Positions 16,113-23,698 are shown, counted from the stretch's first letter. The stretch: 43,485 nucleotides of DNA from Candidatus Zixiibacteriota bacterium (GCA_030668485.1 DAOUTW010000034.1:1-43485), one strand, 5' to 3'. The notes: generated from the sequence alone by a model not told the origin. Numbers and translations: made by a program.

Positions 16113-16340
16113 TCCATCATTCAATAAATCAATTTACGAATTACGAATTTGGCTCGTAATTCTACGCATGCGTAATCCCTTATCACACAACACCATGTGA
16201 ATCCGTCTACGAAATTCGTAATTCCATTCGTAAATTTACGAATTAGCTACGCCTATGCGATGATGCTGTCGCATACTCCAAAACACACTAATCATTTACA
16301 CAGCAATCGGATACAACATAAATCACGCTTTTGTGCATGA
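16113..16340. promoter_or_regulatory. Candidate upstream activator sites for sigma-54 promoter copy 2
   Basis: The region is dense in palindromes: TACGCATGCGTA (16163-16174), the perfect 18-mer ATTCGTAAATTTACGAAT (16226-16243), and TGCGA-N8-TCGCA (16256-16273), plus repeated TTACGAA/TTCGTAA words. They lie about 70-180 bases before the sigma-54 promoter, the usual distance for enhancer-binding protein sites. No gene is seen. Confidence 0.5.
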
Positions 16341-16357
16341 GTGGCATGATTCTTGTT
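16341..16357 (+). promoter_or_regulatory. Sigma-54 (-24/-12) promoter, copy 2
   Basis: GTGGCATGATTCTTGTT matches TGGCAYG-N4-TTGYW with correct spacing, and corresponds to the promoter at 10767. Predicted start near 16367, at the left edge of the shared leader. Confidence 0.7.
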
Positions 16358-16366
16358 AAATGATTT

Positions 16367-16551
16367 ACTGCGTATTGCGGAGATTCCTTACCTCCGATGA
16401 TTAGGGTGCCGGCGGTCCGTCTGAAGCGGGCTGCCGGCTGATGTGGCTAAACCTCTCTTATCTATCGCATGGCGGGCGACCTGATGCCGTCGCCCGCCAC
16501 CCAAAATTGCAGGTTGGGGAACATTACATACCGAATGAAAGGGGCAGCATC
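16367..16551 (+). ncRNA. Structured 5' leader, copy 2
   Basis: Hairpin 1 (16408-16438) has arms GCCGGCGGTCCGT and GCGGGCTGCCGGC around a CTGAA loop. Its sequence differs from copy 1, but the arms still pair fully when G-U pairs are counted. Hairpin 2 (16471-16498) is identical to copy 1, with loop CTGATGCC. The third hairpin segment of copy 1 is missing here. Shared flanks include ATTCCTTACCTCCG, ACCTCTCTTATCTATCGCAT and TTGCAGGTTGGGGAACAT. Confidence 0.6.
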
Positions 16552-16623
16552 ATGTGTCATCAAACCAGACCAATCCGCGACCCGCCTGAATCGGTGAATG
16601 CTACTAATCCAAGAAATAATTGA
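16552..16623 (+). CDS. Small leader ORF, copy 2 (MCHQTRPIRDPPE peptide)
   Basis: Encodes 23 residues, MCHQTRPIRDPPE followed by SVNATNPRNN, with the same AAGGGGCAGCATC ribosome binding region as copy 1. It ends 38 bases before the copy 2 lipoprotein. An open frame extends upstream through the hairpins, but the conserved start and ribosome binding site favour this ATG. Confidence 0.5.
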   Translation: MCHQTRPIRDPPESVNATNPRNN

Positions 16624-16661
16624 CTAAAGGATAAGAGCAAATAATCTAAAATGAGGAGATC

Positions 16662-17456
16662 ATGAAACGCTTACCGATTATTATTATGTTGATCACCGCC
16701 CTGCTCAACCTGACAATAGGTTGTAGCACAGATGATAAGGCATTGACGTCCAGCGATCAAACTTCAACATTAGAGGGCGCAGCACAGCGAAGTTTTGAAG
16801 TGACCGAATGCCAGACAGGACAGATCATTCATGTGAGTTCACTCAACTTGTCAATTGATACGGAAATGCTGCCTGATATCGAACTGTCGCTGGCTAATGG
16901 TGAGATTCAAGCTACTATAGAGAAATTTTCGGATATGTATTATTCTTTGGATTTGGCAAATTCGTTTGTTATGGAAGGTATCGGGGTTCCAGAAGGAACC
17001 ACCGATTCAGTTAGCGTCAAGATCATTAATCTCATTATGAGATATGATCCAGACAGCCTGCACAGCTTAATCTGGATATCCCAGATTAGTTCTCCGGGTC
17101 GTGACGACCTATACAGTTATATCCAAACTTCGCAATGGAATTTTGTTATTCCCGAAGAGAATTCCAGCGATTTCGAAATGATTCACTTGGGGACTAACGA
17201 CGAAGGTCATGAGTGTTTTGTTTGGATCAAGGACCATATTTCCCCTTATTCACCCAAGGGTGATGCCTCAACGGCCCTGTGGAGTTGGAAATCCTGGGGG
17301 AAGTGCGTTGCCATTACAGCTGTTGCTGGATGTGTGGGATCCGTCACAAAGTGTTTGATTACGGGCCCGGCCTATGCACAATGTATGGCCGCGGGTTGCG
17401 GAGGCAGCGTGGCTGCGGGAGTAGTCGGGTGCGCTCTGAAAGAATGGTTTTTTTAA
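16662..17456 (+). CDS. Lipoprotein-like protein with Cys/Gly-rich hydrophobic tail, copy 2
   Basis: A 264-residue protein with a GAGGAG ribosome binding site. The signal sequence ends at Cys21 (NLTIGC), like copy 1. The middle part is acidic and unrecognised. The last 54 residues form a distinct Cys/Gly/Ala-rich hydrophobic block (SWGKCVAITAVAGC...KCLITGPAYAQC...GCGGSVAAGVVGCALKEWFF) with six cysteines. This is the sort of segment seen in disulfide-bonded or circular hydrophobic bacteriocins attached to a longer precursor. The genes after it encode a small membrane protein and a CPBP-family protein, a family often involved in bacteriocin processing or self-immunity. Function is inferred, not shown. 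Confidence 0.7.
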   Translation: MKRLPIIIMLITALLNLTIGCSTDDKALTSSDQTSTLEGAAQRSFEVTECQTGQIIHVSSLNLSIDTEMLPDIELSLANGEIQATIEKFSDMYYSLDLANSFVMEGIGVPEGTTDSVSVKIINLIMRYDPDSLHSLIWISQISSPGRDDLYSYIQTSQWNFVIPEENSSDFEMIHLGTNDEGHECFVWIKDHISPYSPKGDASTALWSWKSWGKCVAITAVAGCVGSVTKCLITGPAYAQCMAAGCGGSVAAGVVGCALKEWFF

Positions 17457-17472
17457 TTTATGAGGTGATTAT

Positions 17473-17646
17473 ATGAAAAGTAGTATGCTCACCGGGATAA
17501 CCTGTTCGGTCGTCGTTTTGGTCATTTTTCAGGTGCTGAACCTATGGGATAAGTCGTTTTTTATCTCTCTCATTATTGCTATTGTCATTGGTGGGATAGT
17601 GGGCACAGTATTCGGAATACGAGGCACCAAAGGCAAAACACCATAG
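17473..17646 (+). CDS. Small membrane protein, 57 residues
   Basis: ATG 17473 follows TGAGGTGATTAT, 16 bases after the copy 2 lipoprotein. The product has two hydrophobic helices (TCSVVVLVIFQVL and SLIIAIVIGGIVGTVFGI) and a basic end (RGTKGKTP). No family recognised. Position suggests an immunity or accessory membrane protein of the cassette. Confidence 0.6.
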   Translation: MKSSMLTGITCSVVVLVIFQVLNLWDKSFFISLIIAIVIGGIVGTVFGIRGTKGKTP

Positions 17647-17648
17647 CT

Positions 17649-17714
17649 GCCGCCTCGTCAATTGTCGGCAACGACAGTCTGATCGGCATCCCGGCCGGAT
17701 TCACCAAGCGCTAA
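17649..17714 (+). pseudogene. Remnant: C-terminal end of a DUF4412-like gene
   Basis: Twenty-one codons plus stop read ...GNDSLIGIPAGFTKR, matching the end of the 12208-13239 product (LPDSLFEIPTGFTKR) at 11 of 15 residues. No start or body remains. It sits at the place, after the copy 2 lipoprotein, where copy 1 has the full gene. It shows that the whole cassette was once duplicated and that copy 2 later lost this gene. Confidence 0.7.
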
Positions 17715-17758
17715 TGCTCGCGAATATCCACTCATGAACCAATAGACCTTACTTTATT

Positions 17759-17789
17759 TCATGGAGGTGAAATCAAATCACCTCCATGA
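17759..17789 (+). other. Perfect hairpin with SD-like and anti-SD arms
   Basis: TCATGGAGGTGA-AATCAAA-TCACCTCCATGA is a 12-bp perfect stem with a 7-base loop, 15 bases before the CPBP gene start. The arms carry GGAGGTGA and its complement. The gene's own ribosome binding site (AAGGA) is outside the stem. It may be a processing or regulatory element; no T-run follows. Confidence 0.55.
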
Positions 17790-17804
17790 TTAAGGACAGA
17801 ATAA

Positions 17805-18572
17805 ATGGCATTATCAAGTATTATCAAAGACAAACCATACAACTTGCCGTGGGTGAAAGACCACATTGACGCCATTTTCATCACCTTTTTCTTTGTTATT
17901 CCTCCCAATCCCATTCAATTCCCAATCGGATATATTTATGGAACTTGCGTCCTTGTCTATTTCGTTTTCTTTGTCAAAGGCCCCAATCAACTCGGCCTGA
18001 GTTTGAAACTTTCACGAAAAGCAATCAAATGGCTCCTGGGTATTGTGCTTGTATTCCTGACTATCAATATGGGGATGATTTTTCTGATAGATGCGACCAA
18101 AAACTATGCCGCCGAACATCCAGAAGAGGGCCCCTTCCTAGAGGAAATGATTGAATACGACTGGGGTTACTATTGGAAACCGGCCGAGTCTCTATACCAA
18201 TCGCTTTCGGATAAGAATATAGGCATGACAACAATTGCCTTTTTGAAGCCGTCCACTCATCTCATCATTCTGGCACCTCTATTTGAAACGGTTATTATTT
18301 TCGCAATTCTGCTCCCTGGTCTATGGAAAAGATTCGGATACTTGAAAGCGGTTCTAGTCGTATCTCTGGTATTTATTCTCCTACATTTCCCGAACATCCC
18401 TTTCATTTGGGCATTTTCTCTGTTTGCTTTTTCCCTACTATTGATATGGTTTTATAATAAAACCAACTCGATCTACCCATCCATAGTTTTCCATGCCTGC
18501 TTCAATCTGACTATGTTGATATTTCGCCTGGCACTGAACTGGGGCCTGCCATACAATCCGACAGGAGGATGA
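17805..18572 (+). CDS. CPBP-family intramembrane metalloprotease-like protein
   Basis: A 255-residue membrane protein with about six or seven helices. The family's motifs are partly present: APLFETVIIF in place of the usual EExxxR motif (one Glu kept), FILLHFP (FxxxH), and VFHACFNL (HxxxN). CPBP (CAAX/Abi) proteins process prenylated or peptide substrates in the membrane, and several act in bacteriocin processing or self-protection. The reduced first motif leaves activity uncertain. It ends in GGATGA, and a small membrane protein follows after one base. It sits downstream of the Cys-rich lipoprotein, which fits a processing or immunity role. Confidence 0.75.
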   Translation: MALSSIIKDKPYNLPWVKDHIDAIFITFFFVIPPNPIQFPIGYIYGTCVLVYFVFFVKGPNQLGLSLKLSRKAIKWLLGIVLVFLTINMGMIFLIDATKNYAAEHPEEGPFLEEMIEYDWGYYWKPAESLYQSLSDKNIGMTTIAFLKPSTHLIILAPLFETVIIFAILLPGLWKRFGYLKAVLVVSLVFILLHFPNIPFIWAFSLFAFSLLLIWFYNKTNSIYPSIVFHACFNLTMLIFRLALNWGLPYNPTGG

Positions 18573-18573
18573 C

Positions 18574-18717
18574 ATGAAAAACAAAATCTGGCAAATAATC
18601 GGTATCGCTGCGCTGTGGATCGCAACCATATGGCTTCTTGTAACCGGGCAATACCTGGCCCTTTCCATAGTCTTCATTTTCGCAGTTGCGGTAAGTTTGC
18701 TGTTGTTTAGAAAATAG
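18574..18717 (+). CDS. Small membrane protein, 47 residues
   Basis: ATG 18574 lies one base after the CPBP stop codon with AGGAGG inside the end of that gene. The product has two hydrophobic segments (IIGIAALWIATIWLLVTG and LALSIVFIFAVAVSLLLF) and short basic ends. No family recognised. It is almost certainly co-translated with the CPBP gene. Confidence 0.65.
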   Translation: MKNKIWQIIGIAALWIATIWLLVTGQYLALSIVFIFAVAVSLLLFRK

Positions 18718-19202
18718 AGTCTTTGTCTGTTCGCCCACGACGGACTCTGACCAGACCCCTATTTTATAGGGCATCCCCCCTATTTGCCTTGTCCGATAAG
18801 CCCCGGTTACGTATTATTACTGAACAACAACCGACAGGAATAATGCGATGCCGGAAAGCTCCAGCGCCAACGACAATCTGATCATCTTCTCCGATTTCGA
18901 CGGGACCATCTCGACCCAGGACATCGGCAACAACTTATAATCTAATTGACTAAGCAGGGGCCGTTCGTGACAGGCAGGGGCCTGGTTACGGCCCTTGAGG
19001 GCGGCTCCCGAGCCGCCCCTACAATCTGGCGGGAATTTGTCGCGAGGGGCGAGCCACCAAAGCCACCTAAGCCACCTAAGCCACGACACAACAACAACTT
19101 AAATTAATACCGAAAAATCTCCTGTTTTTTTTGAATCGTTTCAGCCAAATCTGCATCTAAATCGCCAATAAGCATAAAATCACCAGCATAAAGGGAAGTG
19201 AC
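18718..19202. repeat. Intergenic region with repeat elements
   Basis: Besides the HAD fragment, the region holds a copy of the genome's CAGGCAGGGGCCTG repeat (about 18972-18986), a GGGCGGCT-CCCG-AGCCGCCC hairpin (about 19000-19019), and a short tandem AAGCCACCT array (about 19060-19083). These are typical dispersed palindromic elements. The RND gene start at 19203 has a GGGAAG ribosome binding site. Confidence 0.5.
18848..18940 (+). pseudogene. Truncated N-terminus of a HAD-family phosphatase gene
   Basis: A 30-residue frame reads NDNLIIFSDFDGTISTQDIG, the first HAD motif (DxDGT) of MtnX/SerB-like phosphatases, and then stops (NNL-TAA). No continuation is found before the repeat-rich sequence that follows. 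The likely ribosome binding site ACAGGAAT is intact. The gene seems to have been cut at about 18935 and its remainder lost or moved by recombination at the repeats. Confidence 0.65.
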
Positions 19203-21557
19203 ATGAGAGAGTTATTAACGAAATTTTCAATAAATCATCCCCTGATGGTTATCGGGCTGGTCGTTTTAGTCACGGCCTTTTTCGCCTACCAGTTGACCGA
19301 CATCAGAATCGATACCGACCCCGAGAATATGCTTCCCGAAGATGAACCGGTCAGGTTATTCAATGACGCCGTCAAAGAAGATTTTGGCATTTCCGACTTT
19401 ATCGCGGTCGGAGTCGTCATTGAAGAAGGCGCTTTCACCCAGATTCAACTGGATAGAATATTCAATATAACTGAGGAAATTGCCGAGATCGAAGGTGTTA
19501 TCGCCGACGATATCATGGCCCCCTCAATGGTCGATGATATCCGCCAGGGCGGCGGCAATACTATGGTAGTCGAGCCGCTCATGGGCGAGGCCCCGAAAAG
19601 CGACGAGGAAGCTCAGTATATTCTGGGACGGATCAAGGACAATCCGATCCTCCGCGGAAAGCTGGCCTCCGACGACGGTAAGGCGCTGGCGCTTTTCATT
19701 CCGATCGAATCGAAAGACCAGTCCCACCGGATCGCCGGTGAAATTACTGCTATCACAGAAAAATATGGCGGCGACGAAACCTACCATATCGCCGGACTGC
19801 CGGTAGCCGAAGACAGCTTCGGCAAGGAAATGTTCGGCCAGATGATTTTTTCCGCGCCGATGGCCGGTTTGATCATTTTCATTTTGATGTATGTCTTCTT
19901 CCGCAATTTCCGGATTATCATACCGCCGATGATTGTCGCCGTGACCTCCATTATATGGACTATGGGCGCGCTGGTTATGACCGGCAACGCCGTCCATATC
20001 ATGAGTTCGATGATTCCGATCTTCCTTTTCCCGATAGCGGTACTCAACTCCATCCACATTATTTCGGAATTTCATGACCGTTTCGGGAGATACAAACATA
20101 AAGAGGCGACTATTCGCCACACTATCGGCGAACTGTTTCTGCCGATGCTGTTCACGACCGCAACCACCGTGGTTGGGTTCCTTTCACTCGTGACCAACAA
20201 TATTCCTCCGGTCCAGGTATTTGGAATCTTCGTCGCCTTCGGTGTCGCCGCGGCTTGGCTGCTTTCGATCACTCTGAACCCGGCTTTCGCCATGCTTTTG
20301 CCCGACAAAGCGCTACGTAATTTCGGCGTTAAAAGCGAAGACGATTCACACTCGCTACTCGCCACGGTCCTGCAAAGCATTCGCAAATTCACTTCCCGCC
20401 GCTACCGCGCTATTCTCTTGACTGCCGCTTCGGTCGTGATTGTCGGGGCAGTCGGTCTTTCGATGATGACTGTCAACGACAATCCGGTCAAATGGTTCAA
20501 AGCCGATCATCCGATGCGAATCGCCGATCAGGAATTGAATAAGCATTTAGCCGGGACCTATATGAACTACCTCGTAATCGACGGCGGTGAGGCCGACGCC
20601 ATTAAAAATCCCGAACTGCTCGCCTATATCGACAAATTGCAGCGCCACCTCGAGAAGAACGAGATCGTCGGCGCCACCGCCGGTATCACCGACATTGTCA
20701 AAAAAGTCCGCTTCGAGCTTTATGGCGGAGTTGACCGCACCAAGTATTCTCTTCCCACTGATCAGGATGAAGTCGGGCAGAATCTGTTTGTTTATGAAAT
20801 GTCCGGCGGCGACCCCGATGACCTCTTCAAGTTGGTCACCGATGATTACTCGATGGCAAACGTCTGGGTCCAGATGACCGCCGGCGACAATCAGGCTGTT
20901 TCCGGAGTCGTTGCCGACGCCGAAGAGTATATGATCAATAATCCTTCTCCGGTCGCATTCGAACATCATTGGGCCGGTCTCCCCTATGTCAATGTGGTCT
21001 GGCAGGACAAAATGGTTAGCGGTATGAGGCTGTCGCTTCTGATATCGTTCGGAATCGTCTTCCTGATGATGGTCGCCCTGTTCCGCTCGCCGATTTTCGG
21101 CCTCATCTCAATGCTACCCCTGACCATTACAATTGTGGCCATCTACGGCGCTATCGGATACATCGGAAAACCATACGATATGCCGGTGGCGATATTGTCA
21201 TCTTTGACGCTGGGACTTTCGATTGACTTCGCCATCCATTTCATCCAGCGCGCAAAAACGATTCATAAACGAACCGGTAATTTCCGAGAGACTTTGACTG
21301 GAATTTTCGAGGGACCCGGCCGGGCTATCAGCCGCAATGTGCTGGTCATCGCCATCGGTTTTGTCCCGATGTTTTTCTCGAACCTGGTGCCGTATATCAC
21401 GGTCGGAACTTTCTTCTTCGCCATCATGACCGTCTCCGGCGCCGTTACTCTGCTTCTCTTACCCGCTATTTCGATTGTTTTGAGAAGGAAGCTGTTCCCG
21501 ACCACCGTCGGGCGTAAAGATAAGTCCCAAATTAAGGAAGGAGCTCTGCAGTCATGA
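19203..21557 (+). CDS. RND/MMPL-superfamily exporter
   Basis: A 784-residue transporter with the two-fold RND layout: one helix, a periplasmic loop (about 30-200), five helices including the sterol-sensing-like segment, a second helix and loop (about 400-600), then five helices. Family stretches include the N-terminal DTDPENMLPEDEPVR and the paired membrane cores. Size and form match MMPL/HpnN-like transporters, which move lipids or hydrophobic compounds out of the inner membrane using the proton gradient. Its stop overlaps the start of the LolA-like gene (ATGA), and an outer-membrane protein gene follows. The three probably form one lipid or lipoprotein trafficking system. Confidence 0.9.
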   Translation: MRELLTKFSINHPLMVIGLVVLVTAFFAYQLTDIRIDTDPENMLPEDEPVRLFNDAVKEDFGISDFIAVGVVIEEGAFTQIQLDRIFNITEEIAEIEGVIADDIMAPSMVDDIRQGGGNTMVVEPLMGEAPKSDEEAQYILGRIKDNPILRGKLASDDGKALALFIPIESKDQSHRIAGEITAITEKYGGDETYHIAGLPVAEDSFGKEMFGQMIFSAPMAGLIIFILMYVFFRNFRIIIPPMIVAVTSIIWTMGALVMTGNAVHIMSSMIPIFLFPIAVLNSIHIISEFHDRFGRYKHKEATIRHTIGELFLPMLFTTATTVVGFLSLVTNNIPPVQVFGIFVAFGVAAAWLLSITLNPAFAMLLPDKALRNFGVKSEDDSHSLLATVLQSIRKFTSRRYRAILLTAASVVIVGAVGLSMMTVNDNPVKWFKADHPMRIADQELNKHLAGTYMNYLVIDGGEADAIKNPELLAYIDKLQRHLEKNEIVGATAGITDIVKKVRFELYGGVDRTKYSLPTDQDEVGQNLFVYEMSGGDPDDLFKLVTDDYSMANVWVQMTAGDNQAVSGVVADAEEYMINNPSPVAFEHHWAGLPYVNVVWQDKMVSGMRLSLLISFGIVFLMMVALFRSPIFGLISMLPLTITIVAIYGAIGYIGKPYDMPVAILSSLTLGLSIDFAIHFIQRAKTIHKRTGNFRETLTGIFEGPGRAISRNVLVIAIGFVPMFFSNLVPYITVGTFFFAIMTVSGAVTLLLLPAISIVLRRKLFPTTVGRKDKSQIKEGALQS

Positions 21558-22360
21558 AGAAAATTATAATCACTCTGGCAATATTTATTCTGGCCTCGGT
21601 GGCCGGATACAGTGTCATCAATGCTCAAACCGACGCTGCCGAAATCATGCAGAAGTCCCACATGGCATACTTCTACGCTGCCGACGACGGTGTCGCCGAT
21701 GTCACCATGAAGATTATCAATAAGAAGGGCAAAGAACGGATTCGCGAATTCACCATGCTTCGGATCGATCTTGTCGAGGGCGGCGAGCAGAAATACTACA
21801 CTTATTTCAAGAAGCCGTCCGATGTTTCCCGCCTGACCTTTATGGTCTGGAAAAACCCAAATGCCAGCGACAATCGCTGGATTTATGTTCCTGCTGTCGA
21901 TCTGGTCAAACAGATTTCGGCTGACGACAAAAACTCCTCCTTCGTAGGTTCCGATTTCACCTACGAGGATGTCTCCGGCCGCCATTGGTCCGAAGACAGC
22001 CACAGGCTGATTTCTGAAAGCGAAACGCTTGATGGAAAAGAGACCTACCTAGTCAGTTCGACCCCGGTTGAGAAGTACAAAGGCTTCGCCGAAAAGAAAA
22101 CCTGGATTGACAAAACCAGCTTCCTGCCCCTCAAGGAGGAATATTATAACGACAAGGGCAAACTGGTTCGTGTTTTTACTTCCGACAAAATTGAAACTAT
22201 CGACGGGATCGAAACGGTAACTCAGCGGACGATGGAAAACGTGAAGAAGAAGCAGCATACAACGATCTATTTCAACGAGATCAGCTACAATACCGGCCTC
22301 ACCGACGATATCTTCACCGAACGTTATCTTAAAACTCCGCCGCGCAAATACATTAAGTAG
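21554..22360 (+). CDS. Periplasmic LolA-like outer-membrane lipoprotein-sorting protein
   Basis: A 268-residue protein with a signal peptide (MKKIIITLAIFILASVAGYSVINAQ). The remainder matches the uncharacterised LolA-like group often encoded beside RND exporters: RIREFTMLRIDLVEGGEQKY, SRLTFMVWKNPNASDNRWIYVPAV, GSDFTYEDVSGRHW, KKTWIDKTSFLPLKEEYYND. It probably forms a half-barrel that carries a lipid or lipoprotein across the periplasm between the exporter and the outer membrane. Its start overlaps the RND stop codon by four bases. Confidence 0.88.
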   Translation: MKKIIITLAIFILASVAGYSVINAQTDAAEIMQKSHMAYFYAADDGVADVTMKIINKKGKERIREFTMLRIDLVEGGEQKYYTYFKKPSDVSRLTFMVWKNPNASDNRWIYVPAVDLVKQISADDKNSSFVGSDFTYEDVSGRHWSEDSHRLISESETLDGKETYLVSSTPVEKYKGFAEKKTWIDKTSFLPLKEEYYNDKGKLVRVFTSDKIETIDGIETVTQRTMENVKKKQHTTIYFNEISYNTGLTDDIFTERYLKTPPRKYIK

Positions 22361-22380
22361 GAACCGGGAGGGATTTGAAT

Positions 22381-23688
22381 ATGAACCGAATGATTAAGCT
22401 TACGCTGGTGGCTCTTACGGCCGCGATGATCCTGGGTGGAGGATCGTCGCAGGCCCAGGAGCTGTACCTGAACGGATTCGTCGAGGGACTGTGGAGCGGC
22501 GGCCTGGATGACCGTAATCCGACCGACCGCGACTACCCCGCTGCCGAGACCCGCCTGCAGTTGCGGGCCGAATCCTACGGCGATAACGCCGAAGTTTTTG
22601 CCAAGGTCGATTTTATCCAGGACGGATTCGACTCGACCAGTTACGATTGGGAATTGCGCGAGGCATATCTCAAGTTTCGCCTCCCGATCGATATCGATTT
22701 CAAAATCGGCCGTCAAATCCTCACCTGGGGTACCGGCGACCTGCTCTTTATAAATGATGTTTTCGCCAAAGACTACCAGTCGTTCTTCATCGGGCGGCAG
22801 GATGAATACCTTAAAGCGCCGCAGACTGCCATGCGAGCCGAATGGTTCACCAAAGCCGGGACGTTTTCTTTGATCGCCATTCCTGACTTCGAGCCGAACA
22901 TCCTTCCGACCGGCGACCGCCTCAGCTTCTACAACCCGATGAATGTAGACATCGTCGGATCATCCGGGTATATGGCTCCGGTGGAACCCGACAATAGTTT
23001 TGACAATGCCGAAATCGCCTTCCGCTATAGCCGTTCGGTCAAAGGATTCAACGTGGCCGGTTATGCCTATCGCGGCTTCTATAAAGAGCCGCGCGCGGTG
23101 CGGATGATCGACTCCACCACTTCTGAATTGTACTTCCCTCGCTTGAATGTTTATGGCGCCTCGCTTCGTGGCCAGGTCGCCGGCGGTATTCTCTGGCTTG
23201 AAGGCGGCTACTATGATTCCCGAAAGGATCAGTACGGTGACGAATATTCCATCGAAAACTCCTCCACCAAAGCGTTCATCGGATTCGAACGGCAGGTTGC
23301 ATCCGATTTCACCGGTAATATCCAGTTCCAGGCTGAAATGATGTCAAGCTATGATAATTATGAGAAATCCTACGACGGTTATGTGGCGATGATGAACATG
23401 ATGCAGCCGGGCGCGCCGGTAACACCAAAGACAGACGAAACTCGCACCCTGATAACCTCGCGCTGGACCAAGCAACTGGCCTCGCAGACTGTCACCCTGT
23501 CGCTGTTCGGTTTTTATTCTCCCAGCGACGAAGACGCTTATATCCGATTTTCGACGGCGTACAAGTACACCGACGAATTGAGTTTGATGGTCGGCGGCAA
23601 CATCTTTGAGGGCAAGAATCCTCAGACGATGTTCGGTCAGTTCGATCACAATGACAACCTTTATGTCAAAGTAAATTACGGATTTTAG
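22381..23688 (+). CDS. Outer-membrane beta-barrel protein, DUF1302-like
   Basis: I start at ATG 22381, 8 bases after GGGAGGG; the TTG six bases earlier is too close to that site. The 435-residue product has a signal peptide ending at SSQAQE, then alternating beta strands with frequent aromatic ends and a final strand closing on phenylalanine (NLYVKVNYGF), typical of barrels. The region REAYLKFRLPIDIDFKIGRQ followed by TWGTGDLLFINDVFAKDY resembles DUF1302-type porins. It completes the RND/LolA-like/barrel operon and would be the outer-membrane part. Confidence 0.8.
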   Translation: MNRMIKLTLVALTAAMILGGGSSQAQELYLNGFVEGLWSGGLDDRNPTDRDYPAAETRLQLRAESYGDNAEVFAKVDFIQDGFDSTSYDWELREAYLKFRLPIDIDFKIGRQILTWGTGDLLFINDVFAKDYQSFFIGRQDEYLKAPQTAMRAEWFTKAGTFSLIAIPDFEPNILPTGDRLSFYNPMNVDIVGSSGYMAPVEPDNSFDNAEIAFRYSRSVKGFNVAGYAYRGFYKEPRAVRMIDSTTSELYFPRLNVYGASLRGQVAGGILWLEGGYYDSRKDQYGDEYSIENSSTKAFIGFERQVASDFTGNIQFQAEMMSSYDNYEKSYDGYVAMMNMMQPGAPVTPKTDETRTLITSRWTKQLASQTVTLSLFGFYSPSDEDAYIRFSTAYKYTDELSLMVGGNIFEGKNPQTMFGQFDHNDNLYVKVNYGF

Positions 23689-23698
23689 GAGATACAAG

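Noticed and set aside
18061-18360. Fully active CPBP protease
   Set aside because: Only the second and third motifs are complete. The first has one Glu and no clear second Glu, so I claim family membership but not activity.
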